Assembly (NCBI RefSeq): GCF_900115805.1
Contig: NZ_FOXU01000009.1
Coordinates: forward strand, 62,001 to 126,000
Reading direction: 5' to 3'
Origin: Psychrobacillus psychrotolerans
GTDB taxonomy: Bacteria; Bacillota; Bacilli; Bacillales_A; Planococcaceae
Length of the DNA stretch: 64,000 nucleotides
A model generated the notes under the pieces. The model made no database searches. It saw nothing but the letters and a program-made list of their open reading frames with translations, and was not told the DNA's origin. Of the stretch, positions 16,859 through 27,422 are shown piece after piece. Every line of letters begins with the position of its first letter. Within the stretch, counting starts at the first letter, position 1. The position numbers and the translations under genes are program-made.

Positions 16859-16892
16859 CCCTCTTTTCTTCGACAAGAAAAGAGGGTTTTTT
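16859..16892 (+). terminator. Terminator of the tsaE-tsaD operon
   Basis: Perfect 12-bp stem CCCTCTTTTCTT / AAGAAAAGAGGG with CGAC loop and six T. Confidence 0.9.
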
Positions 16893-16932
16893 AACACGGA
16901 ATTTAGTAGTTGTCAATAGAGAACATCCGTAC

Positions 16933-17103
16933 TTATGCACAATTTGTGGATAACATGTGTGTAACTTAAGATAAAACTATATATAGTATGATTGTTATGC
17001 ACAGTGCTGTGGACAACTAAGTTTTTGAATTGTGGACAATGTGGATAAACCTGTTGATAGATTGATATAACTCGTTTTTCTTTGTGAATAAATATGTGGA
17101 GAA
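16933..17103. promoter_or_regulatory. DnaA-box cluster between tsaD and the ABC-F gene
   Basis: Eight matches to TTATCCACA with at most one mismatch within 171 bases. Written as TGTGGATAA: perfect at 16945-16953 and 17040-17048; TGTGGACAA at 17008-17016 and 17031-17039; TGTGAATAA at 17083-17091; TGTGGAGAA at 17095-17103. In the opposite orientation TTATGCACA stands at 16933-16941 and 16995-17003. The 17031 and 17040 boxes abut. No gene and no dnaA are nearby, so this is not an origin but a likely DnaA-binding regulatory locus. Confidence 0.75.
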
Positions 17104-17190
17104 AAATTATTGCAAAATAGCACTTGACCAACATATATGTACACCATACGACAGACATTCAATGAAAAATTAATATAAAGGAAGGATTAA

Positions 17191-17214
17191 TACTAAAATT
17201 GTAGAATTTTAGTA
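17191..17214. repeat. Short perfect palindrome
   Basis: TACTAAAATT-GTAG-AATTTTAGTA, 10-bp arms, in otherwise featureless intergenic sequence next to the DnaA-box cluster. Could be a protein-binding site; no T-run follows. Confidence 0.5.
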
Positions 17215-17254
17215 GTCAGGGAGAAAATACCAAGATTAGAAAGCAAAGTGTTGA

Positions 17255-17302
17255 AAAAGAAAAGGTAGTGAAGCCAAAACAAAATTGGTTACACTACCTT
17301 TT
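17255..17302 (-). terminator. Terminator of the ABC-F gene
   Basis: AAAAGGTAGTG / CACTACCTTTT stem; on the minus strand it is followed by CTTTTTC. Confidence 0.7.
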
Positions 17303-17306
17303 TTCT

Positions 17307-19238
17307 TTAAGTCGCTATTTCTTCCAGTTGTTCCTGTAATTCCAACCACTCATTGGATAAGTTATCTTGTTTTTCCTTCAATTGATCGAGTTCCATTTGT
17401 AATTGTTGAACAGCTTCATGGTCTTGGAAAATCTCCGGTTCACATAGCTTTTCTTCGATTATCGTAATTTCCGCGTCCACCGTCGGCATCTGACTTTCTA
17501 ATTCCTCTAGCTGACGTCGAAGCTGGCGTTCTTTTTTCTTAGCTTCTTTATCTATAGTGGATGTGTTCACTTTGGTAACTACCGTATTTTCCACGACAGC
17601 ATTTTCTAAAGCAAGCTCTTCCATTTCTTCTTTTTTCTCTAAGTAGTAGTCGTAGTCTCCAAGGAACAGGGTTGCATCATCACTTGCTAACTCAATCACT
17701 TTTGTTGCTATTCGGTTAATGAAATAACGGTCATGGGATACGAATATAATCGTCCCTGGGAAATCAAGTAATGCATTTTCGAGAACCTCTTTACTGTCTA
17801 AGTCTAGATGGTTAGTAGGCTCATCGAGTACAAGGGTGTTCGCTTTTAAAAGCATGAGCTTGGCAAGTGCAAGTCTAGCTTTTTCACCACCAGACAGTGT
17901 AGATACCGTTTTTTGTACATCATCTCCCGTAAATAAGAATCGACCTAATACGTTACGGATATCTCGCTCATTCATCAATGGCCATTCATCCCACAGTTCT
18001 AACAAAGCTGTCTTATTGCCAGTCAGTGCTGCTTGTTCTTGGTCATAATAACCAAATTGGACATTTGTTCCATATTGAATTTTGCCTCCAGCAGCTTCCA
18101 GTTGTTTCATAATGGTTTTTAGTAAAGTCGATTTTCCAACTCCATTTGGTCCAACAAGTGCAATTCGATCCTGTTTGTACACAGAAAAGGATATGTTAGA
18201 TGAAACTGTATTGTTTGGATAACCGACTGCAATTTCCTCTAGGCGGAGAACGTCATTCCCACTAGGTCGGTCGATAGTAAATCCGAATGAAGCAGATTTT
18301 TCATCGCCATCTGGGGAATCCATCCAGTCTGTTTTTTCAATAACCTTCCGTCTAGATTGGGCCATTTTAGTCGTAGAGGCACGAGCTAGGTTTTTACTAA
18401 CAAACTCCTCTAGCTTTGCTTTTTCCTCTTGCTGTTTTTCATATTTCTTACTATCTAATTCATAGTTTTTTGCTTTTTGCGTTAAGTAAGAGCTATAGTT
18501 TCCAACAAATCTTGCTACATTATGACGAGATACCTCATACACAAAGGTAACTACCTGATCTAAAAAGTAACGATCATGCGATACGATAAGAACAGCACCA
18601 TTATAATTCTTTAAATAATTTTCTAAAAAGCTTAATGTTTGAATGTCCAAATGATTGGTAGGCTCATCGAGGATGAGTAAGTCTGGCTTACTTAAAAGCA
18701 TTTTAGCTAATGCTAGTCTCGTTTTTTGACCACCAGATAATGCTTGTACTGGCTTCTCATAATCTTCTGGGAAGAACTGCATGCCATGTAGGATAGATCG
18801 AATATCAGATTCGAAGCGATAACCACCAGCTTCATTGAAAGCTAATTGCAATTCATCGTACGTTGCTGCCACTCTTGCATAAGCCTCGGTATCTTCATAT
18901 ACAGAAGGATCAGCCATCTGTGATTCTAAGGAACGAAGCTCTTTTTCTGAGTTAATGAGATGACTAAAAATAGTCTTCATTTCGTCCCAAATAGTCAGCT
19001 TAGATTCTAGACCTGCATGTTGCTCTAGATAGCCAAGACGAATATTTTTGGGCATAATGATTTCGCCTGAATCGTATGACATTTCACCAGCAATTATTTT
19101 AAGTAAAGTAGATTTTCCAGCACCGTTTCTGCCAACAAGGGCGACCCGGTCTCTGTCCTGAATCTCTAGCTTTACGTTTGTTAATATATCTTCACCGTTA
19201 AAGGATTTTGTTATTTGATTGACTTGTAAAACGATCAC
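17307..19238 (-). CDS. ABC-F family ATPase (YdiF-like)
   Basis: Soluble tandem-ATPase protein of the ABC-F class, which acts on ribosomes rather than in transport. 643 aa. Seen: first nucleotide domain with GRNGAGKSTLLK (about residue 36) and LSGGQKTRLALAK, Walker B LLILDEPTNHLD; charged inter-domain linker (about 240-320); second domain with GPNGVGKSTLLK and LSGGEKARLALAK; C-terminal coiled coil (about 555-640, rich in Glu, Lys, Leu). GTG start with GAGGTG 8 bases upstream. The position beside tsaD matches B. subtilis ydiF. It has no membrane segments. Resistance function is not implied. Confidence 0.93.
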   Translation of the reverse strand: MIVLQVNQITKSFNGEDILTNVKLEIQDRDRVALVGRNGAGKSTLLKIIAGEMSYDSGEIIMPKNIRLGYLEQHAGLESKLTIWDEMKTIFSHLINSEKELRSLESQMADPSVYEDTEAYARVAATYDELQLAFNEAGGYRFESDIRSILHGMQFFPEDYEKPVQALSGGQKTRLALAKMLLSKPDLLILDEPTNHLDIQTLSFLENYLKNYNGAVLIVSHDRYFLDQVVTFVYEVSRHNVARFVGNYSSYLTQKAKNYELDSKKYEKQQEEKAKLEEFVSKNLARASTTKMAQSRRKVIEKTDWMDSPDGDEKSASFGFTIDRPSGNDVLRLEEIAVGYPNNTVSSNISFSVYKQDRIALVGPNGVGKSTLLKTIMKQLEAAGGKIQYGTNVQFGYYDQEQAALTGNKTALLELWDEWPLMNERDIRNVLGRFLFTGDDVQKTVSTLSGGEKARLALAKLMLLKANTLVLDEPTNHLDLDSKEVLENALLDFPGTIIFVSHDRYFINRIATKVIELASDDATLFLGDYDYYLEKKEEMEELALENAVVENTVVTKVNTSTIDKEAKKKERQLRRQLEELESQMPTVDAEITIIEEKLCEPEIFQDHEAVQQLQMELDQLKEKQDNLSNEWLELQEQLEEIAT

Positions 19239-19281
19239 AGTATTCGCACCTCAATTCTAACTTAAGTGTAATAGATAGGGC

Positions 19282-19310
19282 TTGTTGTTGCAACGCCATA
19301 GCTTTACAAT
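19282..19310 (+). promoter_or_regulatory. Possible SigA promoter of rex
   Basis: TTGTTG at 19282-19287, 17-base spacer, TACAAT at 19305-19310, about 58 bases before rex. Confidence 0.5.
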
Positions 19311-19367
19311 GGTAGAAATGTCTAGTAAGATAAAAACGATTTGTTTGACTAAACTAGGAGGATTTTT

Positions 19368-20009
19368 ATGAAACCAGATATACCAAGAATTCCTCAAGCA
19401 ACTACAAAAAGACTTCCATTATATTATAGATTTTTACAAAGCTTTGATAATGCTGGACATAAAAGAGTTTCTTCACAGGAATTGAGTGAAGCGATGAAGA
19501 TTGATTCCGCAACAATTAGAAGAGATTTCTCTCATTTTGGTGCTCTCGGGAAAAAGGGTTACGGCTACGAAGTACCAACGTTACTGGAGTTTTTCCGTAA
19601 AACACTAGATCAGGATGAGGCAGCGAATGTCGCACTTATTGGTGTTGGTAGTTTGGGAACTGCTTTCTTGAAGTATAACTTCCAAAAAAATCATAACACT
19701 AAGATTGTTGTAGCTTTTGATACAAAGGCACCTGTTGAGGGAACGACTATTAGTGATATACCTGTATATCATTCTAGTGTTATGCTAGAAAAACTAGAGG
19801 AATATGGAATTGAGTTAGTTATTTTCACTTTACCGAGTAGATCAGCACAGCAAGTAGCAGACCAACTAGGGACTTCGTCTATTAAAGGGATACTAAACTT
19901 TACACCAATTCGTATTCAAACAACGGATGCGATCCGAGTACACACAATTGATTTATCTGTTGAATTGCAAACCTTGATTTATCTCATAAGAAACGAACAT
20001 ACTGAATAA
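19368..20009 (+). CDS. rex: Redox-sensing transcriptional repressor Rex
   Basis: NADH/NAD+-responsive repressor of fermentative and respiratory genes, 213 aa. Seen: N-terminal winged helix (about residues 15-75; [20 protein letters not shown]) and a Rossmann domain with GVGSLGTAF, where Ser replaces the more usual Asn, followed by VVAFDTK. C-terminal domain-swap helix [14 protein letters not shown]. Same neighbourhood (ABC-F, rex, CPBP protease, groESL) as in B. subtilis. Confidence 0.96.
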   Translation: MKPDIPRIPQATTKRLPLYYRFLQSFDNAGHKRVSSQELSEAMKIDSATIRRDFSHFGALGKKGYGYEVPTLLEFFRKTLDQDEAANVALIGVGSLGTAFLKYNFQKNHNTKIVVAFDTKAPVEGTTISDIPVYHSSVMLEKLEEYGIELVIFTLPSRSAQQVADQLGTSSIKGILNFTPIRIQTTDAIRVHTIDLSVELQTLIYLIRNEHTE

Positions 20010-20012
20010 CTA

Positions 20013-20055
20013 AAGAAGCCTTTGACCACAATGCTAATGGGTCAAAGGCTTTTTA
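20013..20055 (+). terminator. Terminator of rex
   Basis: Perfect 12-bp stem AAGCCTTTGACC / GGTCAAAGGCTT followed by TTT. Confidence 0.85.
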
Positions 20056-20082
20056 TTGATGACTAGAAGTTATAGGAGTGTA

Positions 20083-20811
20083 CTATTGAAAGAATATTAA
20101 CTGCATATTGGAATATTGCTTCAAAAATTGCTGGATTTCATCTCCGTAAAATTGAACGAGTACAACGAATCCATTTAATAGCATATGGGAAATCATAGAC
20201 GCAATAATCCTTTTCGTCTTGTAATAGATAAAGGAGAATATAAATCCTGATACTGCATATAGTAGTATGTGCGTAAAGTCAAAGTGAATAATTCCAAATA
20301 CAATCGCACTAACAGAAGCAGCTACAAAGAAATTAGTTTTTGGTAATAATGTTCCGAAGATTATGCGTCTGAATATGAGCTCCTCTAAAATAGGAGCGAA
20401 AATAACGATGGAAAAAATAGCTAATGGTACAGCTTGGGCGATTTCGATAAACTGGGTTGTATTCTCTGATCCAGGATCCACACCAAACTTTTGTTCAATG
20501 TTAGCTGCATAAGCTTGACCTAAAAGGACTAGGAAAAAACCGATAACTCCCCAACCAACTGTTTGAAGGAGTGGACTAGACTTGCCTTTTAACGGTTTTA
20601 AGTAATTATTGTCTTTCTTAATAATGAACAAGGTGATTAATGTGGCGATCCCCATACTAAGAAATACCCACCATCCAGAAGCAATGAGGGCTGCATTTTC
20701 TATTTCCATAGTTTCTAATAACTTATAAAGAAGCGGTGCAAACACAGCTCCTGATAACTGCATAATACAATAAACAATTAAAATGTAGATACCGGTTTTT
20801 TGTTGTTTCAT
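20083..20811 (-). CDS. CPBP-family intramembrane metalloprotease (YdiL-like)
   Basis: Multi-spanning membrane protein, 242 aa, with the CPBP (Abi/CAAX protease) motifs: ILEELIFRRIIFG (EExxxR, about residue 142) and FGIIHFDFTH (FxxxH) plus a third conserved segment (SHMLLNG) near the C-terminus. About seven hydrophobic segments. Located between rex and groES, as in B. subtilis (ydiL). Substrate unknown; members process peptides or protect against them. Confidence 0.88.
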   Translation of the reverse strand: MKQQKTGIYILIVYCIMQLSGAVFAPLLYKLLETMEIENAALIASGWWVFLSMGIATLITLFIIKKDNNYLKPLKGKSSPLLQTVGWGVIGFFLVLLGQAYAANIEQKFGVDPGSENTTQFIEIAQAVPLAIFSIVIFAPILEELIFRRIIFGTLLPKTNFFVAASVSAIVFGIIHFDFTHILLYAVSGFIFSFIYYKTKRIIASMISHMLLNGFVVLVQFYGDEIQQFLKQYSNMQLIFFQ

Positions 20812-20894
20812 GAACAGTTTGATTCCTCTCTGTATGTACCTTCTCCTTTTATTGTATAGGAAATAGGAAATAAAAGAAAAAGATACCTTCTCAC

Positions 20895-20923
20895 TTGCAA
20901 AATGTTCTGTGATTAATTATTAT
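20895..20923 (+). promoter_or_regulatory. SigA promoter of groESL
   Basis: TTGCAA at 20895-20900, 17-base spacer, TATTAT at 20918-20923; predicted start about 20930, just before the CIRCE element. Confidence 0.75.
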
Positions 20924-20933
20924 TATAAGTGTG

Positions 20934-20960
20934 TTAGCACTCAAAGAGTAAGAGTGCTAA
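20934..20960. promoter_or_regulatory. CIRCE element (HrcA operator)
   Basis: Perfect TTAGCACTC-N9-GAGTGCTAA directly downstream of the groESL promoter. HrcA bound here represses the operon until heat shock. Confidence 0.98.
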
Positions 20961-20998
20961 TAATATTACATTTTACTATTTTAGGGAGGTAGTTTCAC

Positions 20999-21283
20999 TT
21001 GTTAAGACCATTAGGTGATCGTATCATAATCGAATTAATCGAAGCTGAGGAAAAAACAGCATCTGGCATCGTACTTCCAGACTCTGCTAAAGAAAAACCG
21101 CAAGAAGGAAAAATTGTTGCTATAGGTACTGGACGAGTACTTGAAAACGGCACTCGCGTTGAACTTGACGTTAAAGAGGGAGACCGTATCATCTTCTCTA
21201 AATATTCAGGTACAGAAGTGAAATATGACAACAATGACTTTTTAATATTACGCGAAAGCGATGTACTAGCTGTAATTGGCTAA
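20999..21283 (+). CDS. groES: Co-chaperonin GroES
   Basis: Heptameric lid of the GroEL chamber, 94 aa. Seen: [19 protein letters not shown], the mobile loop [18 protein letters not shown], and [17 protein letters not shown] start at 20999 with strong AGGGAGGT ribosome binding site. First gene of the HrcA-controlled operon. Confidence 0.98.
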   Translation: MLRPLGDRIIIELIEAEEKTASGIVLPDSAKEKPQEGKIVAIGTGRVLENGTRVELDVKEGDRIIFSKYSGTEVKYDNNDFLILRESDVLAVIG

Positions 21284-21289
21284 TAATAA

Positions 21290-22957
<1,668 letters not shown>

Positions 22958-23024
22958 TAAGCCACTTCAACCCTTGATATATATGGGTTTGTATGTAAGG
23001 TGAAAGTGAAATGCTAACATTTTG

Positions 23025-23241
23025 CTAACACAGAGTATTATATTCGAGGCTTCTCATTAGTTGTGCAAACTTTTGGGAAGCTTCTTTTTTCATTTCTTTT
23101 GTAACGTGGAGATAGACATTCTTGGTGATTTGATCATCTGAAATGGCCAAGTCTATCCATGACTTGTTCGAGTGCGACACCTGCTTCTGCTAATAATGAA
23201 GTGTGCGTATGCCTTAATGAATGCGTTGAAATCGATTGGTT
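23025..23241 (-). pseudogene. Tyrosine recombinase (phage integrase) C-terminal remnant
   Basis: Minus-strand sequence reads ISTHSLRHTHTSLLAEAG, VALEQVMDRLGH, then one base out of phase SDDQITKNVYLHVTKEMKKE and ASQKFAQLMRSL to a stop. The H-x-x-R box, LGH and the catalytic Tyr (NVYLHVT) are those of Int-family recombinases. One extra T after LGH breaks the frame, and a stop precedes ISTHS, so only the catalytic C-terminus survives. Evidence of a former mobile element beside groEL. Confidence 0.85.
23046..23090 (+). terminator. Possible groESL terminator
   Basis: GAGGCTTCTC / GGGAAGCTTC stem with G-U pairs followed by six T. It lies inside the integrase remnant, so it may be fortuitous; it is the first U-tract hairpin after groEL. 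Confidence 0.5.
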
Positions 23242-23305
23242 TAGTCAACCATTCCACTTATATAGGAACAGAGCCCCATCTGCGCCTCTAAATACTCTAA
23301 ATAGG

Positions 23306-23348
23306 AAGGTCTTTCATCAATTCGCTGAATTGTTGAAAGACCTTTTTT
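23306..23348 (+). terminator. Strong terminator-like hairpin with AATTCGCTGAATT core
   Basis: AAGGTCTTTC and GAAAGACCTT arms plus inner CAATTC / GAATTG pairs, followed by six T. No gene ends directly before it except the integrase remnant region, suggesting a lost gene or relic element. Confidence 0.7.
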
Positions 23349-23471
23349 CTTACTCTTTTATCCTTATGGCCATAGTTTCTACTCACTTTCTATTCACCTC
23401 ATCTTTAGTGCTGTTACTAGGAAAAAAACGATAGTTTGGTGTTTATGCACTTTAATTTATATTAAATATTG

Positions 23472-23514
23472 ATGCCTCTCTTTAATTCGCTGAATTTTGG
23501 AGAGGTATATTTTG
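23472..23514 (+). terminator. Second hairpin of the same type
   Basis: ATGCCTCTC / GAGAGGTAT outer stem around AATTCGCTGAATT, then a T-rich tail. Shares its core with 23306-23348 and 33198-33236. I see no convincing gene in 23349-23700; short ORFs there have no ribosome binding site or recognisable motif. Confidence 0.5.
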
Positions 23515-23700
23515 TTCTGTTTTGGAAGGAGAAGAAGCATCTTTCAGTAAAATATAGTTATGGGAAGAGTAAAGTGAGTGAGTTTGAATCAAACTGTATT
23601 AAAACCAGTTCTCGCATATATTTTCTTTCGAGTAATGGGAAAGTGAGACTACAAGCAAGGATTTTTTCTATTTATATTACAAAGTAAGGAGTTATATAAA

Positions 23701-24876
23701 ATGATATTTACTAATTGCAATAAGTTAGAGGAAATCAGACAGGCCCTCAATTCAAAGTTTTTTGAACGAGAGAATGAGGTTGAAGGAATTCTAGTTGCAT
23801 TACTCTCTAGGCAGCATATGCTCATGATTGGTCCTGCAGGAACTGCAAAATCGGCATTGTCGAGTGAATTATCTAAAATTATAGAGGGATCTGCATATTT
23901 TCAATGGTTGCTGACAAAGTTCAGTACACCCGAGGAAGTATTTGGCCCATTGTCGTTAAAAGGTTTGGAACAGGGCGTATACCAACGGATTATTACATCT
24001 AAAATGCCGGAAGCGAATATAGTTTTCTTAGATGAAATCTTTAAAGCGAACTCTGCTATTCTGAATAGCTTACTTACGCTTATTAATGAAAGACTATTCT
24101 ATAATAATGGGTCACCAGTTCAAGTTCCCTTGATGTCTGTAATAGGTGCTTCTAATGAATACCCTGAGGAAGAAGAAGGGCTTGATGCGCTATTTGATCG
24201 TTTCCTTTTGCGATTCGAGATTGACTTTATCGCAGATGAAACAAATTTTGTCTCGATGTTGAAAGCTGCTGGTCAAACTATACAAATGCCATTCATGACA
24301 ATGGAAGAATTGCTGCATCTCCAGTTTTTGACCGATAGGGTAGTCATTCCTGACGAGGTATATAAAGCCCTATCGAAAATTCGTGTGGAGTTAAGGGATG
24401 AAGGAATTCGCCCATCAGATAGAAGGTTCAAGCAGTCATTGAGTGTTCTACAAGCGAAAGCAATGATTAACCAAAGGCAAGTTGTCCAGATGGATGATAT
24501 CGCGATTCTTGAAAATGTTCTTTGGGAAAAGGTGGAGCAAAAAGATGCCGTGTCTTACATTATTCGGAACCATGCACATGACGTTATTACGCAAACTCTC
24601 TATTCCTTACAAAATGAAGCAAATGAAGTGTTCTACTCCATACTCCAGGATCAGTCACCAGAGACTGGAATGGAAGCGACTCAAAAAATGATGGTCTTAG
24701 TGGCTGATTTAAATAAGCTTAAAAATCAAAGTGAAAGTCGAAAGGCTGATATCGATGTCTTACTAAATAAAGTAACCTCGATGCAACATGAAATGTTGAA
24801 TAGGATTTTAGAACCCTGTTATTTGGATAACCTAGGAGAAAAAAGATGTTCCACGAGTATCTTTTTTAAGATGTGA
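23701..24876 (+). CDS. MoxR-type AAA+ ATPase (RavA-like)
   Basis: AAA+ ATPase, 391 aa, of the MoxR/RavA branch, thought to remodel partner proteins or insert metals together with a VWA protein. Seen: Walker A GPAGTAKSALSSELS (about residue 44; Ala-Lys-Ser replaces the usual Gly-Lys-Thr), FSTPEEVFGPLSLKGL, Walker B NIVFLDEIFKANSAILNSLL, sensor 1 GASNEYPEEEEGLDALFDRF with the arginine finger. The C-terminal third is helical. Start has AAGGAG. The next gene is its VWA partner, 16-ish bases downstream. Confidence 0.88.
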   Translation: MIFTNCNKLEEIRQALNSKFFERENEVEGILVALLSRQHMLMIGPAGTAKSALSSELSKIIEGSAYFQWLLTKFSTPEEVFGPLSLKGLEQGVYQRIITSKMPEANIVFLDEIFKANSAILNSLLTLINERLFYNNGSPVQVPLMSVIGASNEYPEEEEGLDALFDRFLLRFEIDFIADETNFVSMLKAAGQTIQMPFMTMEELLHLQFLTDRVVIPDEVYKALSKIRVELRDEGIRPSDRRFKQSLSVLQAKAMINQRQVVQMDDIAILENVLWEKVEQKDAVSYIIRNHAHDVITQTLYSLQNEANEVFYSILQDQSPETGMEATQKMMVLVADLNKLKNQSESRKADIDVLLNKVTSMQHEMLNRILEPCYLDNLGEKRCSTSIFFKM

Positions 24877-24891
24877 AAAGGGATGACCTCT

Positions 24892-26334
24892 GTGAAATCT
24901 CCTAAAAGTTACATCGAGAATCTTTCCGTATTGAACACGGACTCATTCGATAAAAGACGCTTCAGAGAAGTATTTGAGATGTCACCCGGTCTTCAAAAGG
25001 TTAGAGGTGAAGGTGTATTACCGATGTTCGAACCATTACTAGCTGACATTTGGGCATCATTATATAAGATGAAACCTGAAATTACGGAAAGTGATGTAGA
25101 TAACATGCTTACGGTCAATAAAACACTCATGGAAAGAATTATGAAGGATGGATATTTTGTAGAATACCGGAACTTCACCCGATTGGATGATTTGTCGTCA
25201 GCTATTGCCACTGTGAAAATCGGAGAGAGGACGAACCAATGGCTGGTTGACCAAATACAGGAAGATGAAAAAATTCAGAAACAGATGCAGGAACTTCACA
25301 TGATTCAAAGGAATTTTTTAAAGCAAAAGCGGCAAGAGTATATAGGAAAAGAACCTTTGGTGTCAGAAGAGAATCTTACAGAAGCGATGACCAAGTTTAA
25401 TGAGAAATTGCAATGGATGCTTCAAATCAACAGTGACAGCTTTTCCCATGCATTGGTTCACGCTATGCAAGAAACAAAACAAGTGAAAGATAGTCTGAAG
25501 TCGTTGCTTGGTGGCTACAGTGCAGGGAATGGTGATGCAGAACTGAAAAAGATTCCTTTGCGTGACCAAATCTCATTAGCTGAAAAAATTGCATCTAATA
25601 AAAAGATGAAAGAAATTGCAGATTGGACTGGAAGATTTAAACAGATAGCTCGCAATAAGCAAAAGCCCAATAAAAGTGAATCAATAGAAAGAAGTGGGAT
25701 TACGTTAGGCAACGATGTGGAAAGATTACTGCCGATAGAATTGGGCTTATATATACACCCAATAACTAAGAACGACTTCCTTCGTCGCTTTGTAGAAGGT
25801 CAGACAATGCAATATGAGCAAATAGGGAAAGAAGTATTGGGGAAAGGACCAATCATACTTTGTCTAGATCAATCGGGAAGTATGCAAAGGCTAGACACCC
25901 AATCCAAAGGTTTTACATTAGCTCTTATGTCAATTGCAAGAAAGCAAAGAAGGGATTTTTGTTTAATTTTGTTCTCTACCTCCACGCAGATTTTAACATT
26001 CGAAAAAGGAAAAATAAAAAGTTCAGATATGATCAATTTAGCCCAAACTTTCTTAGGTGGAGGTACGAACTTTGCGCTTCCGCTTGATGGAGCATTGAAT
26101 GTAATAAATGAAAGCAAGTTTAAGCAAGCGGATATTGTGTTTGTAACAGACGGAGAAGATAAGGTTTCGGCTTCATTTCTTGAAGCATTTAATAGAAAGA
26201 AAAAGGAGAAGAATTTTAAAGTGCTAACCCTTGTAATAGGTTGCAGCATAGATACTGTTGAACAGTTTGCCGATAAGGTTATTAAAGTTAAAGATTTTGA
26301 TGATGAAGGTAGTTTTACTGCGTTTGAAATATAA
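24892..26334 (+). CDS. VWA-domain protein (ViaA-like partner)
   Basis: Partner of the upstream MoxR ATPase, 480 aa. Seen: helical, charged N-terminal two thirds and a C-terminal von Willebrand A domain (about residues 320-480) with an intact MIDAS: ILCLDQSGSMQ (DxSxS), the Thr of GGGTNFALPLDGAL and the Asp of VFVTDGEDKV. GTG 24892 is preferred because AAGGG sits nine bases before it; the in-frame ATG at 24883 directly abuts that sequence. Such pairs chaperone protein complexes; target unknown. Confidence 0.85.
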   Translation: MKSPKSYIENLSVLNTDSFDKRRFREVFEMSPGLQKVRGEGVLPMFEPLLADIWASLYKMKPEITESDVDNMLTVNKTLMERIMKDGYFVEYRNFTRLDDLSSAIATVKIGERTNQWLVDQIQEDEKIQKQMQELHMIQRNFLKQKRQEYIGKEPLVSEENLTEAMTKFNEKLQWMLQINSDSFSHALVHAMQETKQVKDSLKSLLGGYSAGNGDAELKKIPLRDQISLAEKIASNKKMKEIADWTGRFKQIARNKQKPNKSESIERSGITLGNDVERLLPIELGLYIHPITKNDFLRRFVEGQTMQYEQIGKEVLGKGPIILCLDQSGSMQRLDTQSKGFTLALMSIARKQRRDFCLILFSTSTQILTFEKGKIKSSDMINLAQTFLGGGTNFALPLDGALNVINESKFKQADIVFVTDGEDKVSASFLEAFNRKKKEKNFKVLTLVIGCSIDTVEQFADKVIKVKDFDDEGSFTAFEI

Positions 26335-26388
26335 AAGAAAGCTTTCCATTTTGGCTCTTCTTTTCATTTGCTTTAATATAATAAAGCT

Positions 26389-26426
26389 ATAACCACTTCA
26401 CGTAAGTAGAGAGGTGGTTATTTTTT
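26389..26426 (+). terminator. Terminator of the MoxR-VWA operon
   Basis: ATAACCACTTC / GAGGTGGTTAT stem (one G-U) followed by six T. The rest of 26427-26644 is AT-rich with no gene seen. Confidence 0.8.
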
Positions 26427-26644
26427 ATGCTTTTAAAATACTATTAAATTTAACAAGGATGAATAGTAAGTTTCCTATATAGTAAAAATGAGTAATAACC
26501 AAATCAAAAATTTTGGTGAAGCCTGATATCTTTTAAAATTAACTAGCATTTAGTATGTTCGATGTGTTGATTATTGTATGATAATATTAGTACAGCTTAA
26601 CTAACTCAATTTATTTATACAGTATGAAAATTAAGGAGAATGAT

Positions 26645-27214
26645 ATGTCCTGGAGCAAATTAAAACAAAATTTGGAGAGTTTTCTCAGTCCTGCATTACA
26701 AGGAAGAGTTGAATACCGTGCAACTAGCTACCGTTATTTACCCGATAAAGCAGGGAGTTGTTATATCGCGGTCGATAAAAAGAATGTCTTCAATATGAGC
26801 GATAGAACTACATTAATCAAATGGTATCAGGCAGAGCTAGAAATTAAGAATGACTCTGGTATACAAATTCCTATCAGTAATGAGGAAATCGAAGTATTGA
26901 GAAAAGAAACCAAGGGATTAGTTCCAGAGGATCGCCTACTAGTAATAGCAAGGAGCAGAAAGTTATCAGAATTGGCAAAGGAGCTTTTGTCAGCGCAGTC
27001 ATCATTAAGCAAATCAAACTTTATCGTTGTAGCTAATAAGTTTTTATCCACTCCTCTAGAGGAAAGCCTAGAGAGCAATGATATTCTAATGAATATTCTA
27101 GCTTTGGTAGACAGACGGCTTGGAAAAAAACGAATTTTAAATATGGCTGAGAAGATTAAGCTAAAGCATCCAATCGTACAGTATTTTTATGCCATACGAC
27201 TTAGTAAATTATGA
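26645..27214 (+). CDS. SF0329-family protein of unknown function
   Basis: Cytoplasmic protein of 189 aa. The start MSWSKLKQNLESFLSPALQG, YRATSYRYLPDKAGSCYI and the C-terminal IVQYFYAIR match, from memory, a widespread family named after Shigella SF0329, with no known function. ATG 26645 has AAGGAG 7 bases upstream; the ATG at 26624 lies before that ribosome binding site and is rejected. Stands alone with its own terminator. Confidence 0.75.
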   Translation: MSWSKLKQNLESFLSPALQGRVEYRATSYRYLPDKAGSCYIAVDKKNVFNMSDRTTLIKWYQAELEIKNDSGIQIPISNEEIEVLRKETKGLVPEDRLLVIARSRKLSELAKELLSAQSSLSKSNFIVVANKFLSTPLEESLESNDILMNILALVDRRLGKKRILNMAEKIKLKHPIVQYFYAIRLSKL

Positions 27215-27261
27215 TGATAAATGACGATGTGAAAATTTATAATGACATTCAAAAGTTTAGC

Positions 27262-27310
27262 GACCTTTCATCCAAACATAGCTTTGGAGAGAGGTCTTTC
27301 TTCTTTTTTA
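27262..27310 (+). terminator. Terminator after the SF0329-family gene
   Basis: GACCTTTCATCCAAA / TTTGGAGAGAGGTC arms followed by TTTCTTCTTTTTT. Confidence 0.7.
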
Positions 27311-27422
27311 TATTTAAATATTTTAAATAATAGATTGTTTTAAATAGTCTAAGGAACACTGTTATTTTACGGCTAATTGCTATAGTATAAAATAAGAAAT
27401 CTAAAATAAAGGTAGGATATAA

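Noticed and set aside
16933-17103. Cluster as chromosomal or plasmid replication origin
   Set aside because: No dnaA, dnaN or rep gene and no clear unwinding element nearby; the housekeeping context fits a DnaA regulatory cluster better.
23159-23687. ORFs at 23159-23434 and 23469-23687 as genes
   Set aside because: No ribosome binding site or recognisable motif; the first runs antisense through the integrase remnant, the second starts inside a hairpin.
27300-27422. SigB promoter upstream of the hybrid kinase gene
   Set aside because: A GTTTTAA string is present but no GGGTAT at the right spacing, so I do not claim SigB control.
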